In this document: positions 26,983 through 35,355 of the stretch, in pieces
Numbering within the stretch: the first letter of the stretch is position 1
Layout: the number at the start of each line of letters is the position of its first letter
From: Desulfitobacterium_A sp035539115
GTDB taxonomy: Bacteria; Bacillota; Desulfitobacteriia; Desulfitobacteriales; Desulfitobacteriaceae
NCBI RefSeq assembly: GCF_035539115.1
Contig: NZ_DATLJA010000036.1
Location: 25,301 to 89,300, forward strand
Direction of reading: 5' to 3'
DNA length: 64,000 bases
Position numbers and translations under genes: made by a program
The notes under the pieces: model-generated
Told to the model about the DNA's origin: nothing
What the model saw: the letters and a program-made list of their open reading frames with translations, nothing else
Database searches by the model: none

Positions 26983-26998
26983 ATTATGTAAAAATATG

Positions 26999-27871
26999 TT
27001 AAGTTAGTTTCAAAGGATTAAACTTTTTTTCTGATTGGGGTTCAAATTCTAGGCAGCTTGGAAATATAATTTCCAGGATCTCTTCAAATTTTGAATTCTC
27101 GAGGTCGTCATTCACAAGATAAATTGGAAATCGATCCGCTCTAAAGGGTGTCTGTAGTCTGATCCATTGCTCTAGGGTCTGTGTCCCCTGACCTCCGATC
27201 GACTTTTCAAGTCGGGTGTAATAAGCAGATAAGGCGTTTGGCTCTAGCTCAGCAGCTTGACCATAACCGTCACGTTGTCGAGCATAGAGCTGGAGCACAT
27301 ATCGTCGTTTCTCTTCATCCCATTCTGGATGATTCTGAAAGAGGTAAACATTAGCGAGCGTTTCTTCTATACAATCTTGCGTTCCCCACATCGGAGCATA
27401 GACTTCCTTTTTATAACGTGGGTAGTGCGACAATGCGCTGGTTCGGCCTAATGCGAAGCAAGAACGAGTCCCTCGCTCAGCATAACGTTCAACAAGGTAA
27501 TGAAAGGCCCCATGAGATTGGACACATTCTAAGGCAAATGCATGAGCTTTACCTAAAGATAACCCTGTCGTTTCCAGGATATTTATGAGCAAGGCTGCAA
27601 AAAAGCGTGCATATATGTAAAGTCCAAATTCAGTCCCATTGAAATGATAAGGCCGATAGGTGGCAACCATGTCGAAATTTTCACAACGCTGTTCATTAAA
27701 ATACTTATCCGCCCAGTTGAAGTTTTTCTTAAACCAAGATAAGGGTTTTACTCGAAGTCTTCTAAGTACCGGCTTAGGAAGTTCTAAGGTTTCCCAGTCT
27801 GGAATAGCATAACATTCCTCAGACTTTTCTTCTTTTACTCCGATTTTTAAACTCTTCAATAGTAGCTCCAC
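26999..27871 (-). CDS. Hypothetical protein with HxxxH...EExxAN pattern
   Basis: I do not recognise the family. 290 residues, soluble, no signal peptide. The N-terminal ~65 residues are basic and aromatic (WFKKNFNWADKYFNE). A central hydrophobic helix is followed by QSHGAFHYLVERYAE (about 119-133), and then by DCIEETLANVYLF (about 166-178). A histidine pair followed ~45 residues later by Glu-Glu-x-x-Ala-Asn resembles zinc-peptidase-like helical bundles, so a metal-dependent hydrolase is possible but unproven. The C-terminus contains FPIYLVNDD. The start is GTG 27871, or TTG 27859, which has a better GGAG spacing of 6 nt. It stands alone, just upstream of the marR promoter. Confidence 0.6.
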   Translation of the reverse strand: MELLLKSLKIGVKEEKSEECYAIPDWETLELPKPVLRRLRVKPLSWFKKNFNWADKYFNEQRCENFDMVATYRPYHFNGTEFGLYIYARFFAALLINILETTGLSLGKAHAFALECVQSHGAFHYLVERYAERGTRSCFALGRTSALSHYPRYKKEVYAPMWGTQDCIEETLANVYLFQNHPEWDEEKRRYVLQLYARQRDGYGQAAELEPNALSAYYTRLEKSIGGQGTQTLEQWIRLQTPFRADRFPIYLVNDDLENSKFEEILEIIFPSCLEFEPQSEKKFNPLKLT

Positions 27872-28040
27872 CCTTCCCCCTGCATTCTGAAATGCTAAGT
27901 TGCTTAGTAAACATTATGCAAGGGAAAGGGCTAGAATTCTTAGTATTCTTTATCCTACGATGAAACCTTTATTTCATAAGCGAAAACTGCGACAGATCGG
28001 GATCATGGGGCTAGCAGTCTGGGAATTTTAGAATATTACA

Positions 28041-28082
28041 AAGAGTGAAGGCAGCTTCCTATTAGAAGTAGCCTTCACTCTT
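28041..28082 (-). terminator. Terminator of the molybdoenzyme operon
   Basis: 12-bp perfect stem AAGAGTGAAGGC / GCCTTCACTCTT with an internal GCTTC/GAAG pairing, 22 bp past the nrfD-like stop codon, read on the minus strand. Confidence 0.8.
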
Positions 28083-28104
28083 TTCACCACTTGTAATTTA
28101 AAAT

Positions 28105-29433
28105 TTAATGTTTTTCGGGCAAGAAAGCATAGAGTTTAAGCGCTAGGGAAACCACAAACGTCACAATGCCAAACGGTAAAATCGCGAGCAAGCCTTCGAC
28201 CAAACTTGGTACGTAAGACCAGGAGGTAACAAAGGACGGCATCCCATCGCGCAATTGACCTACCGAGATTGGGTATGCCCAGCTCTCAATTCCAGCTGCA
28301 GGTAAGCTTAAAGTTAAAGGAATCGCGTTAAAGGCTGGGAACATGAGCATCATTCGATGGGCGAATACGCCACTAAAGAGAAGAACACTGCCAAAGATTA
28401 GTGATTGGTAAGAACGTTTGCCCCGGGCAGAGAAGAAATAAAACATCGTAAAACCTGGGAGAAGGAGTTCTGTGGCATAAACTAAACTATAACGGCCAAA
28501 GAGCAGAGAGAAAAGTTCATGAGCCTCCTGTTTCCCCCACCAACCATGGATCACAAGATCGACAAAGACAAAGAAAAAGTGAACTACGAGCGCGCCAGCA
28601 ACGATACTGGCTAAGATTTTAAAGGCGTCGTTGTATTCTGTGAACCGTTCTTTGCCGGCTACCAATAAGCCAATGAGCATGACTAAGGCAGTGCCTGAGG
28701 CTATCGCCACTGCGATAAAATCAGGAGGAAGAATCGCCGTATTCCACCAACCGCGCGAAGCCTGTGTCGCAAAGATCAACGCTGTGACTGTGTGAAGCAG
28801 GATCGCAAAGGGAAGACCAATCAATGAGATTCGTTTGGACCATTTTTTAGAAAACTTTTGCACTTCTTCAAGGGAGCGACTTTTAGTCCAGCCATTGAAG
28901 AAACCCCGTCCCTCACTTTTCCAATCAGGTAATAGTTGAACATAAACACTTAAAAAAGTGACAACCATATAAGCGCTGATCACCATCACATCCCACACCA
29001 GTGGGGAGCGAAAGTTTGGATGAAAAAAGATATTAAGAATTCGATCGATTCTCCCCATATCCGGCAAAATCATCGCTCCCGCTGCCAGAACACTGGCAAA
29101 GGCGGAGAGAGAGGCAATCCGGGTGAAGGGTTTGAGTTTTTCGAGATCAAATAGATAAACCGAAGAGGAAACGATTAAACCCCCTGCTGCAATCCCGACG
29201 AAAAAAGCAAATGTGGCAATATATAACCCCCAGCTAAAAGGGTTTCGCATATTCGTCACAATCAAACCTTGACTTAACTGATAGCCCCAGGCTGATAGTG
29301 AAATGAGTATGGCGATAATTGATATGCCGATTACTTTATTCAAGGGTTTTTCTGTCAGATTTTTAGGTCGTAATCCTAAAGGATTTACCGCACCGATATT
29401 GCTGAACGCTGCGGGTTGCGAATCTACTCTCAT
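28105..29433 (-). CDS. NrfD/PsrC-type membrane subunit of a molybdoenzyme
   Basis: 442 residues, about ten membrane helices, NrfD/PsrC superfamily: the characteristic NPFSWGLYIATFAFFVGIAAGG at helix 2 and the later RDGMPSFVTSWSYVPS are visible. Such subunits exchange electrons with menaquinol and pass them to, or take them from, the Fe-S subunit. It is the third gene of an A-B-C operon, 81 bp after the B subunit across a hairpin, and ends at a strong terminator. ATG 29433 follows GAGGGAG at 8 nt. No heme-binding histidine pattern like that of NarI is evident, so electron transfer would be directly from quinol to Fe-S. Confidence 0.92.
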   Translation of the reverse strand: MRVDSQPAAFSNIGAVNPLGLRPKNLTEKPLNKVIGISIIAILISLSAWGYQLSQGLIVTNMRNPFSWGLYIATFAFFVGIAAGGLIVSSSVYLFDLEKLKPFTRIASLSAFASVLAAGAMILPDMGRIDRILNIFFHPNFRSPLVWDVMVISAYMVVTFLSVYVQLLPDWKSEGRGFFNGWTKSRSLEEVQKFSKKWSKRISLIGLPFAILLHTVTALIFATQASRGWWNTAILPPDFIAVAIASGTALVMLIGLLVAGKERFTEYNDAFKILASIVAGALVVHFFFVFVDLVIHGWWGKQEAHELFSLLFGRYSLVYATELLLPGFTMFYFFSARGKRSYQSLIFGSVLLFSGVFAHRMMLMFPAFNAIPLTLSLPAAGIESWAYPISVGQLRDGMPSFVTSWSYVPSLVEGLLAILPFGIVTFVVSLALKLYAFLPEKH

Positions 29434-29467
29434 ATTTCACACTCCCTCATATTTTTTTGACAACCTC

Positions 29468-29501
29468 AGCCTTTCCCTCCTGTTTTTTTGAGGGGAAGGC
29501 T
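29468..29501 (-). other. Intra-operon hairpin between B and C subunit genes
   Basis: 12-bp stem AGCCTTTCCCTC / GAGGGGAAGGCT with one G-T pair and a 10-nt loop between the two cistrons. There is no T run, so an RNA processing or stability element is more likely than a terminator. Confidence 0.55.
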
Positions 29502-29514
29502 TTAACTTCCACTC

Positions 29515-30201
29515 TTAGCGATTAGGCTTACTGGCTGGTAGATAATAGACCTTAGGCTGAGTCCCGAGTTCTTCCTTCAAACGTATGGCTTGCCGCTCGC
29601 GGATGAGACGGCTGACTTCAGATTCGGGGTCATCTAAATCGCCGAAAAATCGTGCTTTCGCGGGGCAGGAACGAACACAAGCAGGGAGCTCTCCTTTAGA
29701 GGTATATTGAAAACAGAAGGTACACTTCTCCACGACGCCTACCGGGCGACTTGGCGTATAGACCAACTGCCCCTCTTTATCCCGAACATCAGTGGGATAA
29801 CCATACTCATACCCTTGTTCATATCCAACCCGTGCTTTCGCTTTCTTGGGATCTTCCCAATTGAATTGGCGAACATTATAGGGGCAGGCAGCGAGACAAT
29901 AACGACAACCGATGCATCGATCATAGTCAACGAGAACCACGCCTCGTTCATCCGTATAAGTCGCTCCGACGGGACAGACTTTTTCACAGGGCGCATTATC
30001 GCACATTTGACAGGAGACTGGGAGAAAGTTCATTTGCAAATGCCCATCATTACCCACGGCGGCTTGGTGAAATTCACTACCTGGAGTGAAAACGCGGTTC
30101 CACCAGATGCCTGGGGGTTGAGCATTATGGGATTTACACGAGACGGTGCACGTACGACACCCTATACATTTATCTAAATCGATGACCATACCGAGTCTCA
30201 T
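29515..30201 (-). CDS. Four-cluster [4Fe-4S] electron-transfer subunit (PsrB/DmsB type)
   Basis: 228 residues, cytoplasm-style sequence carried out with the TAT partner subunit. Cysteine groups CIGCRTCTVSC, CQMCDNAPCEKVC, CIGCRYCLAAC and CTFCFQY...CVRSC supply four [4Fe-4S] clusters in the usual order. The length and layout are those of PsrB/TtrB/DmsB, not of the much longer NarH-like B subunits that usually pair with type II catalytic subunits. The ATG overlaps the A-subunit stop (4-bp ATGA overlap), so the two are translationally coupled. Confidence 0.93.
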   Translation of the reverse strand: MRLGMVIDLDKCIGCRTCTVSCKSHNAQPPGIWWNRVFTPGSEFHQAAVGNDGHLQMNFLPVSCQMCDNAPCEKVCPVGATYTDERGVVLVDYDRCIGCRYCLAACPYNVRQFNWEDPKKAKARVGYEQGYEYGYPTDVRDKEGQLVYTPSRPVGVVEKCTFCFQYTSKGELPACVRSCPAKARFFGDLDDPESEVSRLIRERQAIRLKEELGTQPKVYYLPASKPNR

Positions 30202-32768
30202 TGAGCATCACCCACCTTTCTCACATCACAGAGGCATTCATTCCAGGCCGTATTAGGCGCCCAGATTCCAGGGACGAAATAAACTTCATTAGTCGGTTTG
30301 ATAAAAGGATAGGTTAAGGAATTATAGGACTGCCCTTTAAGGTAACGGGCCCACCATCCTTCTTCAAACACAGCGACTTTACGTCCAACACCAGGATCCA
30401 CAACCGCAAATACGGTTAAGGTTCCGCGATCATTATAAAGCTCAACGGTGTCTCCTTCTTTAATCCCCTTCTCCGCGGCGTCTTGGGGATTTAACCAAAC
30501 ACGAGGCTTACCATCTTGAAGTTCATTCATCCAAACATTGTTGGAATGGGTGGAGTGCACCCGATAAATCGCGTTGCGCGTGATATAGGCAAAAGTGTAT
30601 TTCTCCTTGGCCTGCGGATTTAAAGCATATTCACTTTCTACAAAGGGAGGTTTGTGAGTCGGTAAGGCTTCGCCGGCCTGTAAAAAAGCATCCTCATCTT
30701 TATAAAATTCAATGCGACCCGATTTAACAAACTGTGCCGTCTGCTCGATTTTCGCGGGCAGGCTAACCGGTGGGAAAGGCTTTTTATTCTGAATCTGGTC
30801 GTAGAAAGGAATCTGACGGTTGCCGGGAACCGTGGATTTAAGCCGGACCGGTCCTTTCTTCAATTGTTCAAGGGTAATTCCCGCAACGTTTGGTCCCCCC
30901 GTTTGTAGAAGAAGTTCAATAACTTTTTCTGCCGCTTGATTCTCATCAAGTCCAGGGTAGAAGTACTTTTCGAAATCCGGATTATATCGTTTAGCCAACT
31001 CCCGGATGATCCATAGTTCGGATTTTCCTTCGTAGAGAGGTTTGATGGCAGGCTGTTGAAGCTGTAAGAAAGGATGCACAGGTGTAGCAACCATCTCTGT
31101 TTTTTCATACCAGGATACAGCAGGTAAGACGACATGACTGTACTCAGTGGTTGTTGTTTTCTGGAAGTCCATCGTCACAATTAATTCCAAATCACCTTTA
31201 TCTACCATGTCGCGAAGTTTATTTGCCATATTATGCTGGTCGAAAGGGTTTCCCCAACCAAGGACAAGTGCCTTAATTCCGTTTTTCGGCCATTTCGCTT
31301 TCATCGTTTTGGTCGGACCGTTTAAGACATAAAGGAAAGGTACCCAATTTTGCGCCCGTCCTTCAGGTGTCCACCATTCGGCAAGCTTAAAGCGGATTCG
31401 GTATTGCCCAGCATAGGTGGAAATTCCTGTTCCGGGTTTACCAATATTTCCGGTGAGTACGGGCAGCAAAGCCAGGGCACGACCTTTTAAGTCACCATGA
31501 TACCATTGGTAGTTACTCGCACCATAAATGACATGAAGGGCTTTTGCTGTTGCCATTTCATGAGCCACTTTTTTCAGGGTCTCTGGTTTAATTCCGGATT
31601 CCTGTTGGACATATTCAGGGGTATACTTCGCCAAACTTTCTTTTAGCAATTGGAAGGTTGGTTTGGCTTTCACCGTTTCTCCTGTCTTTAAGGGAACCTC
31701 CACTTCTCCTTCAAGAAGCGTATCGAGCGGTAAGTCCAGTTTTTCAGGGTTAACGATAATAAATTGCCCATTATAAACAACATAAGCCTCACGATAAGTC
31801 GGCACATCAGCAGGCTTTACAAGCCCTTGAACCTCATCGGCTTTAATCCGTTTTCCGTTATCAGTACGAATAAGGATCGGTAAATCCGTAAAGGTACGAA
31901 TAAAATCGGCCTTATACAGATTTTCTTCGACAATAATTTTGGCAATACCTAACCCAACGGCTGCATCAGAGCTCCCGTTGATTTGGACCCACTCATCTGC
32001 CTTCGCAGCCGTAGGACTGTAGTTGGGGTCAAAGACCACCATTTTGGCGCCTTTATTGCGTGCTTCAACCAAGAAATGCGCATCCGGCAAACGGGTAGCC
32101 ATGATGTTGGAACCGAAGACTGCAACATAGCTGGAATTTAACCATTCTGCAGGTTCGAGTTCTTCCGACTGAACCCCAAAGGTCATCGGCCAAAACATAG
32201 GAAGGTCCCCATTTTGATCGTAAGCATGATGGAGACTCCAGCCTGCCAGCGTAGCTAGACGAGAAAACGCACCTTTATGGACATAACCTGTCCCTCCAAC
32301 CTGGAAGGCTACTCCAATAGATTCAGGGCCATACTTTTCGGCAATTTCTTTTAACCGTTGAGCCGTAAAATCAAGGGCCTCATTCCAGCTCGCTTCTTGT
32401 AACTCATCTTTTCCCGCTTTTCCCTTTTGGATGAGCGGAGTCTTTAACCGATCTGGACCATAGATCAGATTCATCATCGAGAGTCCTTTGAGACAACCCC
32501 GCGGATTGTATTCTGGGTCAGGATAATCAGCCGCTTGAATAATCGATTTGATTTGATCATTTTCCACGACCGCGTTCATTCCGCACGCCCCTGTACAATT
32601 TGGGGAGCAGGTCGTACGCACTGTCTTAAGATTGGGTACGCCTACCTCTCCTGAAGCATAAGCCTTTTGTGTTAAAGCGACAGCTCCGCCGCCCCCTAAG
32701 AGTACTCCAGTAGCAGTAGCCGCTTTTAGAAATTGACGACGCGACAACTTCATTTTACTTTTACCCAC
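30198..32768 (-). CDS. TAT-exported molybdopterin oxidoreductase, type II (NarG-like) features
   Basis: Catalytic subunit, about 856 residues. A TAT signal SRRQFLKAATATG plus hydrophobic stretch predicts export to the outer face. A Cys-x3-Cys-x3-Cys...Cys set (TTCSPNCTGAC, PRGCLKG) holds the FS0 [4Fe-4S] cluster; the spacing is that of NarG/EbdA-like enzymes, but with Cys where those have His. The region YDQNGDLPMFWP...EWLNSSYVAVFGSN followed by TRLPDAHFLVEARNKGAK closely follows NarG, with Asp in the position that ligates Mo in type II enzymes. The substrate is not readable. GTG 32768 is chosen (GGAGG 8 nt upstream). It is the first gene of an A-B-C operon with a sigma-54 promoter; no TorD/NarJ chaperone gene is adjacent. 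Confidence 0.88.
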   Translation of the reverse strand: MGKSKMKLSRRQFLKAATATGVLLGGGGAVALTQKAYASGEVGVPNLKTVRTTCSPNCTGACGMNAVVENDQIKSIIQAADYPDPEYNPRGCLKGLSMMNLIYGPDRLKTPLIQKGKAGKDELQEASWNEALDFTAQRLKEIAEKYGPESIGVAFQVGGTGYVHKGAFSRLATLAGWSLHHAYDQNGDLPMFWPMTFGVQSEELEPAEWLNSSYVAVFGSNIMATRLPDAHFLVEARNKGAKMVVFDPNYSPTAAKADEWVQINGSSDAAVGLGIAKIIVEENLYKADFIRTFTDLPILIRTDNGKRIKADEVQGLVKPADVPTYREAYVVYNGQFIIVNPEKLDLPLDTLLEGEVEVPLKTGETVKAKPTFQLLKESLAKYTPEYVQQESGIKPETLKKVAHEMATAKALHVIYGASNYQWYHGDLKGRALALLPVLTGNIGKPGTGISTYAGQYRIRFKLAEWWTPEGRAQNWVPFLYVLNGPTKTMKAKWPKNGIKALVLGWGNPFDQHNMANKLRDMVDKGDLELIVTMDFQKTTTTEYSHVVLPAVSWYEKTEMVATPVHPFLQLQQPAIKPLYEGKSELWIIRELAKRYNPDFEKYFYPGLDENQAAEKVIELLLQTGGPNVAGITLEQLKKGPVRLKSTVPGNRQIPFYDQIQNKKPFPPVSLPAKIEQTAQFVKSGRIEFYKDEDAFLQAGEALPTHKPPFVESEYALNPQAKEKYTFAYITRNAIYRVHSTHSNNVWMNELQDGKPRVWLNPQDAAEKGIKEGDTVELYNDRGTLTVFAVVDPGVGRKVAVFEEGWWARYLKGQSYNSLTYPFIKPTNEVYFVPGIWAPNTAWNECLCDVRKVGDAQ

Positions 32769-32815
32769 TCGATATACCTCCACTTCTTACTCATTTACCT
32801 AAAGCATTATTTAGT

Positions 32816-32843
32816 AAGTCATAATATTAAAATGTTATGACTT
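32816..32843. repeat. 28-bp imperfect palindrome in the molybdoenzyme leader
   Basis: Arms of 13 bp, AAGTCATAATATT / AATGTTATGACTT, with one mismatch and a 2-bp centre, 48 bp before the GTG start and downstream of the sigma-54 promoter. It is either an operator for a dimeric regulator or an RNA hairpin in the leader. Confidence 0.6.
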
Positions 32844-32898
32844 ATTTCCTGCCCTTGCTTGAAAACTTTCTCACTTAAAGGGTCAGACGTTGTAAATA

Positions 32899-32920
32899 TA
32901 AAAGCAAGATTCATGCCAAG
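32899..32920 (-). promoter_or_regulatory. Sigma-54 (-24/-12) promoter
   Basis: Minus-strand TTGGCATGAATCTTGCTT matches the RpoN consensus, with GG (32917-32916) and GC (32905-32904) separated by exactly 10 nt. It lies ~135 bp before the start of the type II molybdoenzyme gene. A sigma-54 activator gene lies 2.4 kb away. Confidence 0.8.
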
Positions 32921-33069
32921 AGCGATCTCAATTTGACAAGAAAACAGACTTTTCTCGAAACAGTGATGATAGGCGAACTTGATGCTTTTGAGATCTATCG
33001 ATTAGAAGGGCTAATACGTGTTATAAATCTTCAATTTCGGGAAAACAAGAATTAGTCCTCTACAAAACA

Positions 33070-33101
33070 CGAAAACCCTCTAATATATTAGAGGGTTTTC
33101 G
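33070..33101 (-). terminator. Terminator of the nitrate-reductase-like gene
   Basis: Perfect 16-bp palindrome CGAAAACCCTCTAATA and its complement with no spacer, 11 bp past the stop codon, followed by GTGTTTTG on the minus strand. Confidence 0.8.
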
Positions 33102-33111
33102 AAAAATTATT

Positions 33112-35346
33112 TCAGGTTAATTTTACTATCTTATCAATTCGGCAAGACGCGACTTTAAAAATAGGTTGTTTCGAGAGTGGGTCTACCCAATTTAAAGTCA
33201 AGTGATTAGCTGCCTGTTTAAGATGGGCTTCACTTGGGTCTAAATCTCCAAAATGAAAGGGAACAAAAATCTGTCCAGGACTAACACTGTTTTTTATATG
33301 AGCTGAAACGATGATCCAGCCTCGCCTTGAGGTTAAACGGATCTTCTCGTCGTCTTGAATCCTAAGCTTTTGCGCATCCTCTGGATTAATTTCGACAAAC
33401 CCTTCGGGAGCAGAAATATCTAACTCAGCTACACGCTTAGTTTTCGTCCGGGTATGATATTGTTCAATAATCCGCCCCGTGTTGAGCCAAAAAGGAAACT
33501 GAGCATCCGGAATTTCAGGAGGTTCCTGATAGGGAATTCCCCAAAGCTTGGCTCGACCTGCCGGATGATTAAATGCTCCATAGGCCTGCGAGATCTCTGG
33601 AGCTGTGTTAAAACGCCCTTCAGTATATAATCGTTTAGCTTGAATTATTCCGTCAGGCTCCCCGTTAGTGCAGGGCCAAACCATCCCCTGCTCCCGTTCG
33701 ATCTGCGCATAACTCATCCCTGACATATCATTCGGACGTCCTTGAGAAAGGCATTGCCACTCTTGAAACGCTTCTTCGGTATTTCTCCAGGAGAAAAGCG
33801 GTTCTGCCCCAAGACGCTTGGCAACCGCCTGAATAATTTCAAAATCTGATTTTCCTTCACCCGGAGGTTCGACGGCTTTACAAGCGAGATTGACTCGGCG
33901 TTCAGAATTAGTAACGGTTCCAGTCTTCTCTCCCCATTGGGCGGCGGGAAGAAAAATATCCGCGTACTTCGCAGTCTCCATCGGATAATAGACATCCTGA
34001 ACCACGAGGAAAACCTTGTCTAATAATTCCCGCACATAACCTTGATCGGGTAGAGAGACGGCCGGATTCGTCCCCATCGTCCATAAAAAGTTGAGTTTTC
34101 CTTGCTCAATTGCTTTAAACATGCTCATAATATCTTGAACTTGGGTCGGCAGAACTTGAGAATCAATTCCCCAAAACTCAGCGACTTCTTGTCGGTGCTT
34201 AGGATTGGCTGGATTTCTGTACCCGGGAAGGTAAGTATTTCCTCCCACTTCCCGATTACTCATGGCTGAGGATTGCCCGGTTAAGGAAAAAGGTGCACAT
34301 CCCGGTTTACCAATCTTACCGGTAATCAAGTGCAGCGAACTGATTAAGGTTACAGTATCTGTTGCTGACATACTCTGATTGACGCCTTGGCAAAAGAGCG
34401 TAGTCGCCGTCTTGGCACGGCCAAAAATACGTGCAGCTTCAACGATCTTCTCGGCAGGTACACCAGTCAAGCTTTCCCCAATCTCTGGGGGATAAGCTAA
34501 AACGGTTTGGCGCAATTCCTCAAATCCAAAGGTGGAGTTTCGAATATAGTCTAAATCCAGAAGGTCTTCCTTAAAAATCACATACATGAGACTGTTCAGC
34601 AAGGCCACATTACTCCCTGGACGAAGCGCTAGATGCAAATCTGCGACCTCGGCAGGTAGAGTTAACCGCGGATCAGCGACAATGATCGTGCAGCCCTCCC
34701 TTTCACGATGATTGAGAATGCGTTGCCAGAGTTGTGGATGCATTTCCGCCGGATTTGCCCCGAAAATCAAAAGAACCTCGGCCTGATCTAAGTCGTCGTA
34801 ACACCCTGGGGGGCCATCTGTACCAAAGGAACGAATATACCCCTGAACGGCGGCCGACATACATAGCCGGGTATTCGAATCAATATTCGGCGTTCCAATC
34901 ACCCCTTTGGCAAGCTTCCCTAGGGCATAATATTCTTCTAACAAGAACTGGCCGGTATGATAAATGCCTACAGCTTCCGGACCCACTTGCTCTAAATTCG
35001 CTTTAATCTTTTCCGTCAGTAAAGACAAAGCTTCCTCCCAAGATGCAGGAACAAGCTCTCCATTTTTGCGAATCATCGGCGTGGTTGCCCGTTCTGGATG
35101 ATCAAGCACCTTCCATTCATACAATCCTTTAACACAAAGATGCCCTCGATTTACTGGGGAATCGGGATTTCCTTCGACGGCTACAGCTTTGCCATCCTTC
35201 ACACCGATATAGAGCCCACACCCCACCGCACAATAACCACACGTGGAATAAACCCATTCATCCGGAACTTGATCGCTGGAGGAACGTGTTACAAACCGAT
35301 CCTGAAGGATCGACAGCGCTGATTTGATACTTGTTTCCTTATCCAT
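33112..35346 (-). CDS. Cytoplasmic nitrate reductase-like molybdoenzyme (NapA/NasA family)
   Basis: 744 residues. N-terminal [4Fe-4S] ligands are CGYCAVGC...HLCVKG. RLCMSAAVQGY near residue 160 carries the Cys that ligates Mo in NapA/NasA enzymes, followed by GCYDDLDQAEVLLIFGANPAEMHP, which is NapA-like. The C-terminal cofactor domain has TGRIIEQYHTRTKT and FVPFHFGD. There is no TAT signal, so it should be cytosolic, like assimilatory nitrate reductases. No nitrite reductase, ferredoxin or NapB partner gene is nearby, and a related formate dehydrogenase or other activity cannot be excluded, although the CMSA motif favours nitrate. It sits 9 bp after the sigma-54 activator gene, so the two are surely co-transcribed. 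ATG 35346 has GGAGG 4 nt upstream. Confidence 0.85.
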   Translation of the reverse strand: MDKETSIKSALSILQDRFVTRSSSDQVPDEWVYSTCGYCAVGCGLYIGVKDGKAVAVEGNPDSPVNRGHLCVKGLYEWKVLDHPERATTPMIRKNGELVPASWEEALSLLTEKIKANLEQVGPEAVGIYHTGQFLLEEYYALGKLAKGVIGTPNIDSNTRLCMSAAVQGYIRSFGTDGPPGCYDDLDQAEVLLIFGANPAEMHPQLWQRILNHREREGCTIIVADPRLTLPAEVADLHLALRPGSNVALLNSLMYVIFKEDLLDLDYIRNSTFGFEELRQTVLAYPPEIGESLTGVPAEKIVEAARIFGRAKTATTLFCQGVNQSMSATDTVTLISSLHLITGKIGKPGCAPFSLTGQSSAMSNREVGGNTYLPGYRNPANPKHRQEVAEFWGIDSQVLPTQVQDIMSMFKAIEQGKLNFLWTMGTNPAVSLPDQGYVRELLDKVFLVVQDVYYPMETAKYADIFLPAAQWGEKTGTVTNSERRVNLACKAVEPPGEGKSDFEIIQAVAKRLGAEPLFSWRNTEEAFQEWQCLSQGRPNDMSGMSYAQIEREQGMVWPCTNGEPDGIIQAKRLYTEGRFNTAPEISQAYGAFNHPAGRAKLWGIPYQEPPEIPDAQFPFWLNTGRIIEQYHTRTKTKRVAELDISAPEGFVEINPEDAQKLRIQDDEKIRLTSRRGWIIVSAHIKNSVSPGQIFVPFHFGDLDPSEAHLKQAANHLTLNWVDPLSKQPIFKVASCRIDKIVKLT

Positions 35347-35355
35347 AAGTCCTCC

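Larger units (their letters stand above)
32769..33111 (-). promoter_or_regulatory. Regulatory region upstream of the molybdoenzyme operon
   Basis: 343 bp without a gene. From the distal end it holds the nitrate-reductase terminator (33070-33101), an interrupted palindrome AGAAAA-N5-TTTTCT (32939-32955), a sigma-54 promoter (32899-32920) and a 28-bp imperfect palindrome in the ~130-nt leader (32816-32843). Confidence 0.65.

Noticed and set aside
27950..28040. Possible riboswitch (c-di-GMP or Moco) before the terminator
   Set aside because: No match to the conserved cores of those riboswitches, and it lies downstream, not upstream, of the molybdoenzyme genes.
29707..30177. Plus-strand 156-residue frame opposite the ferredoxin subunit
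   Set aside because: Antisense to the Cys-rich subunit; the opposite strand has the clear four-cluster pattern.
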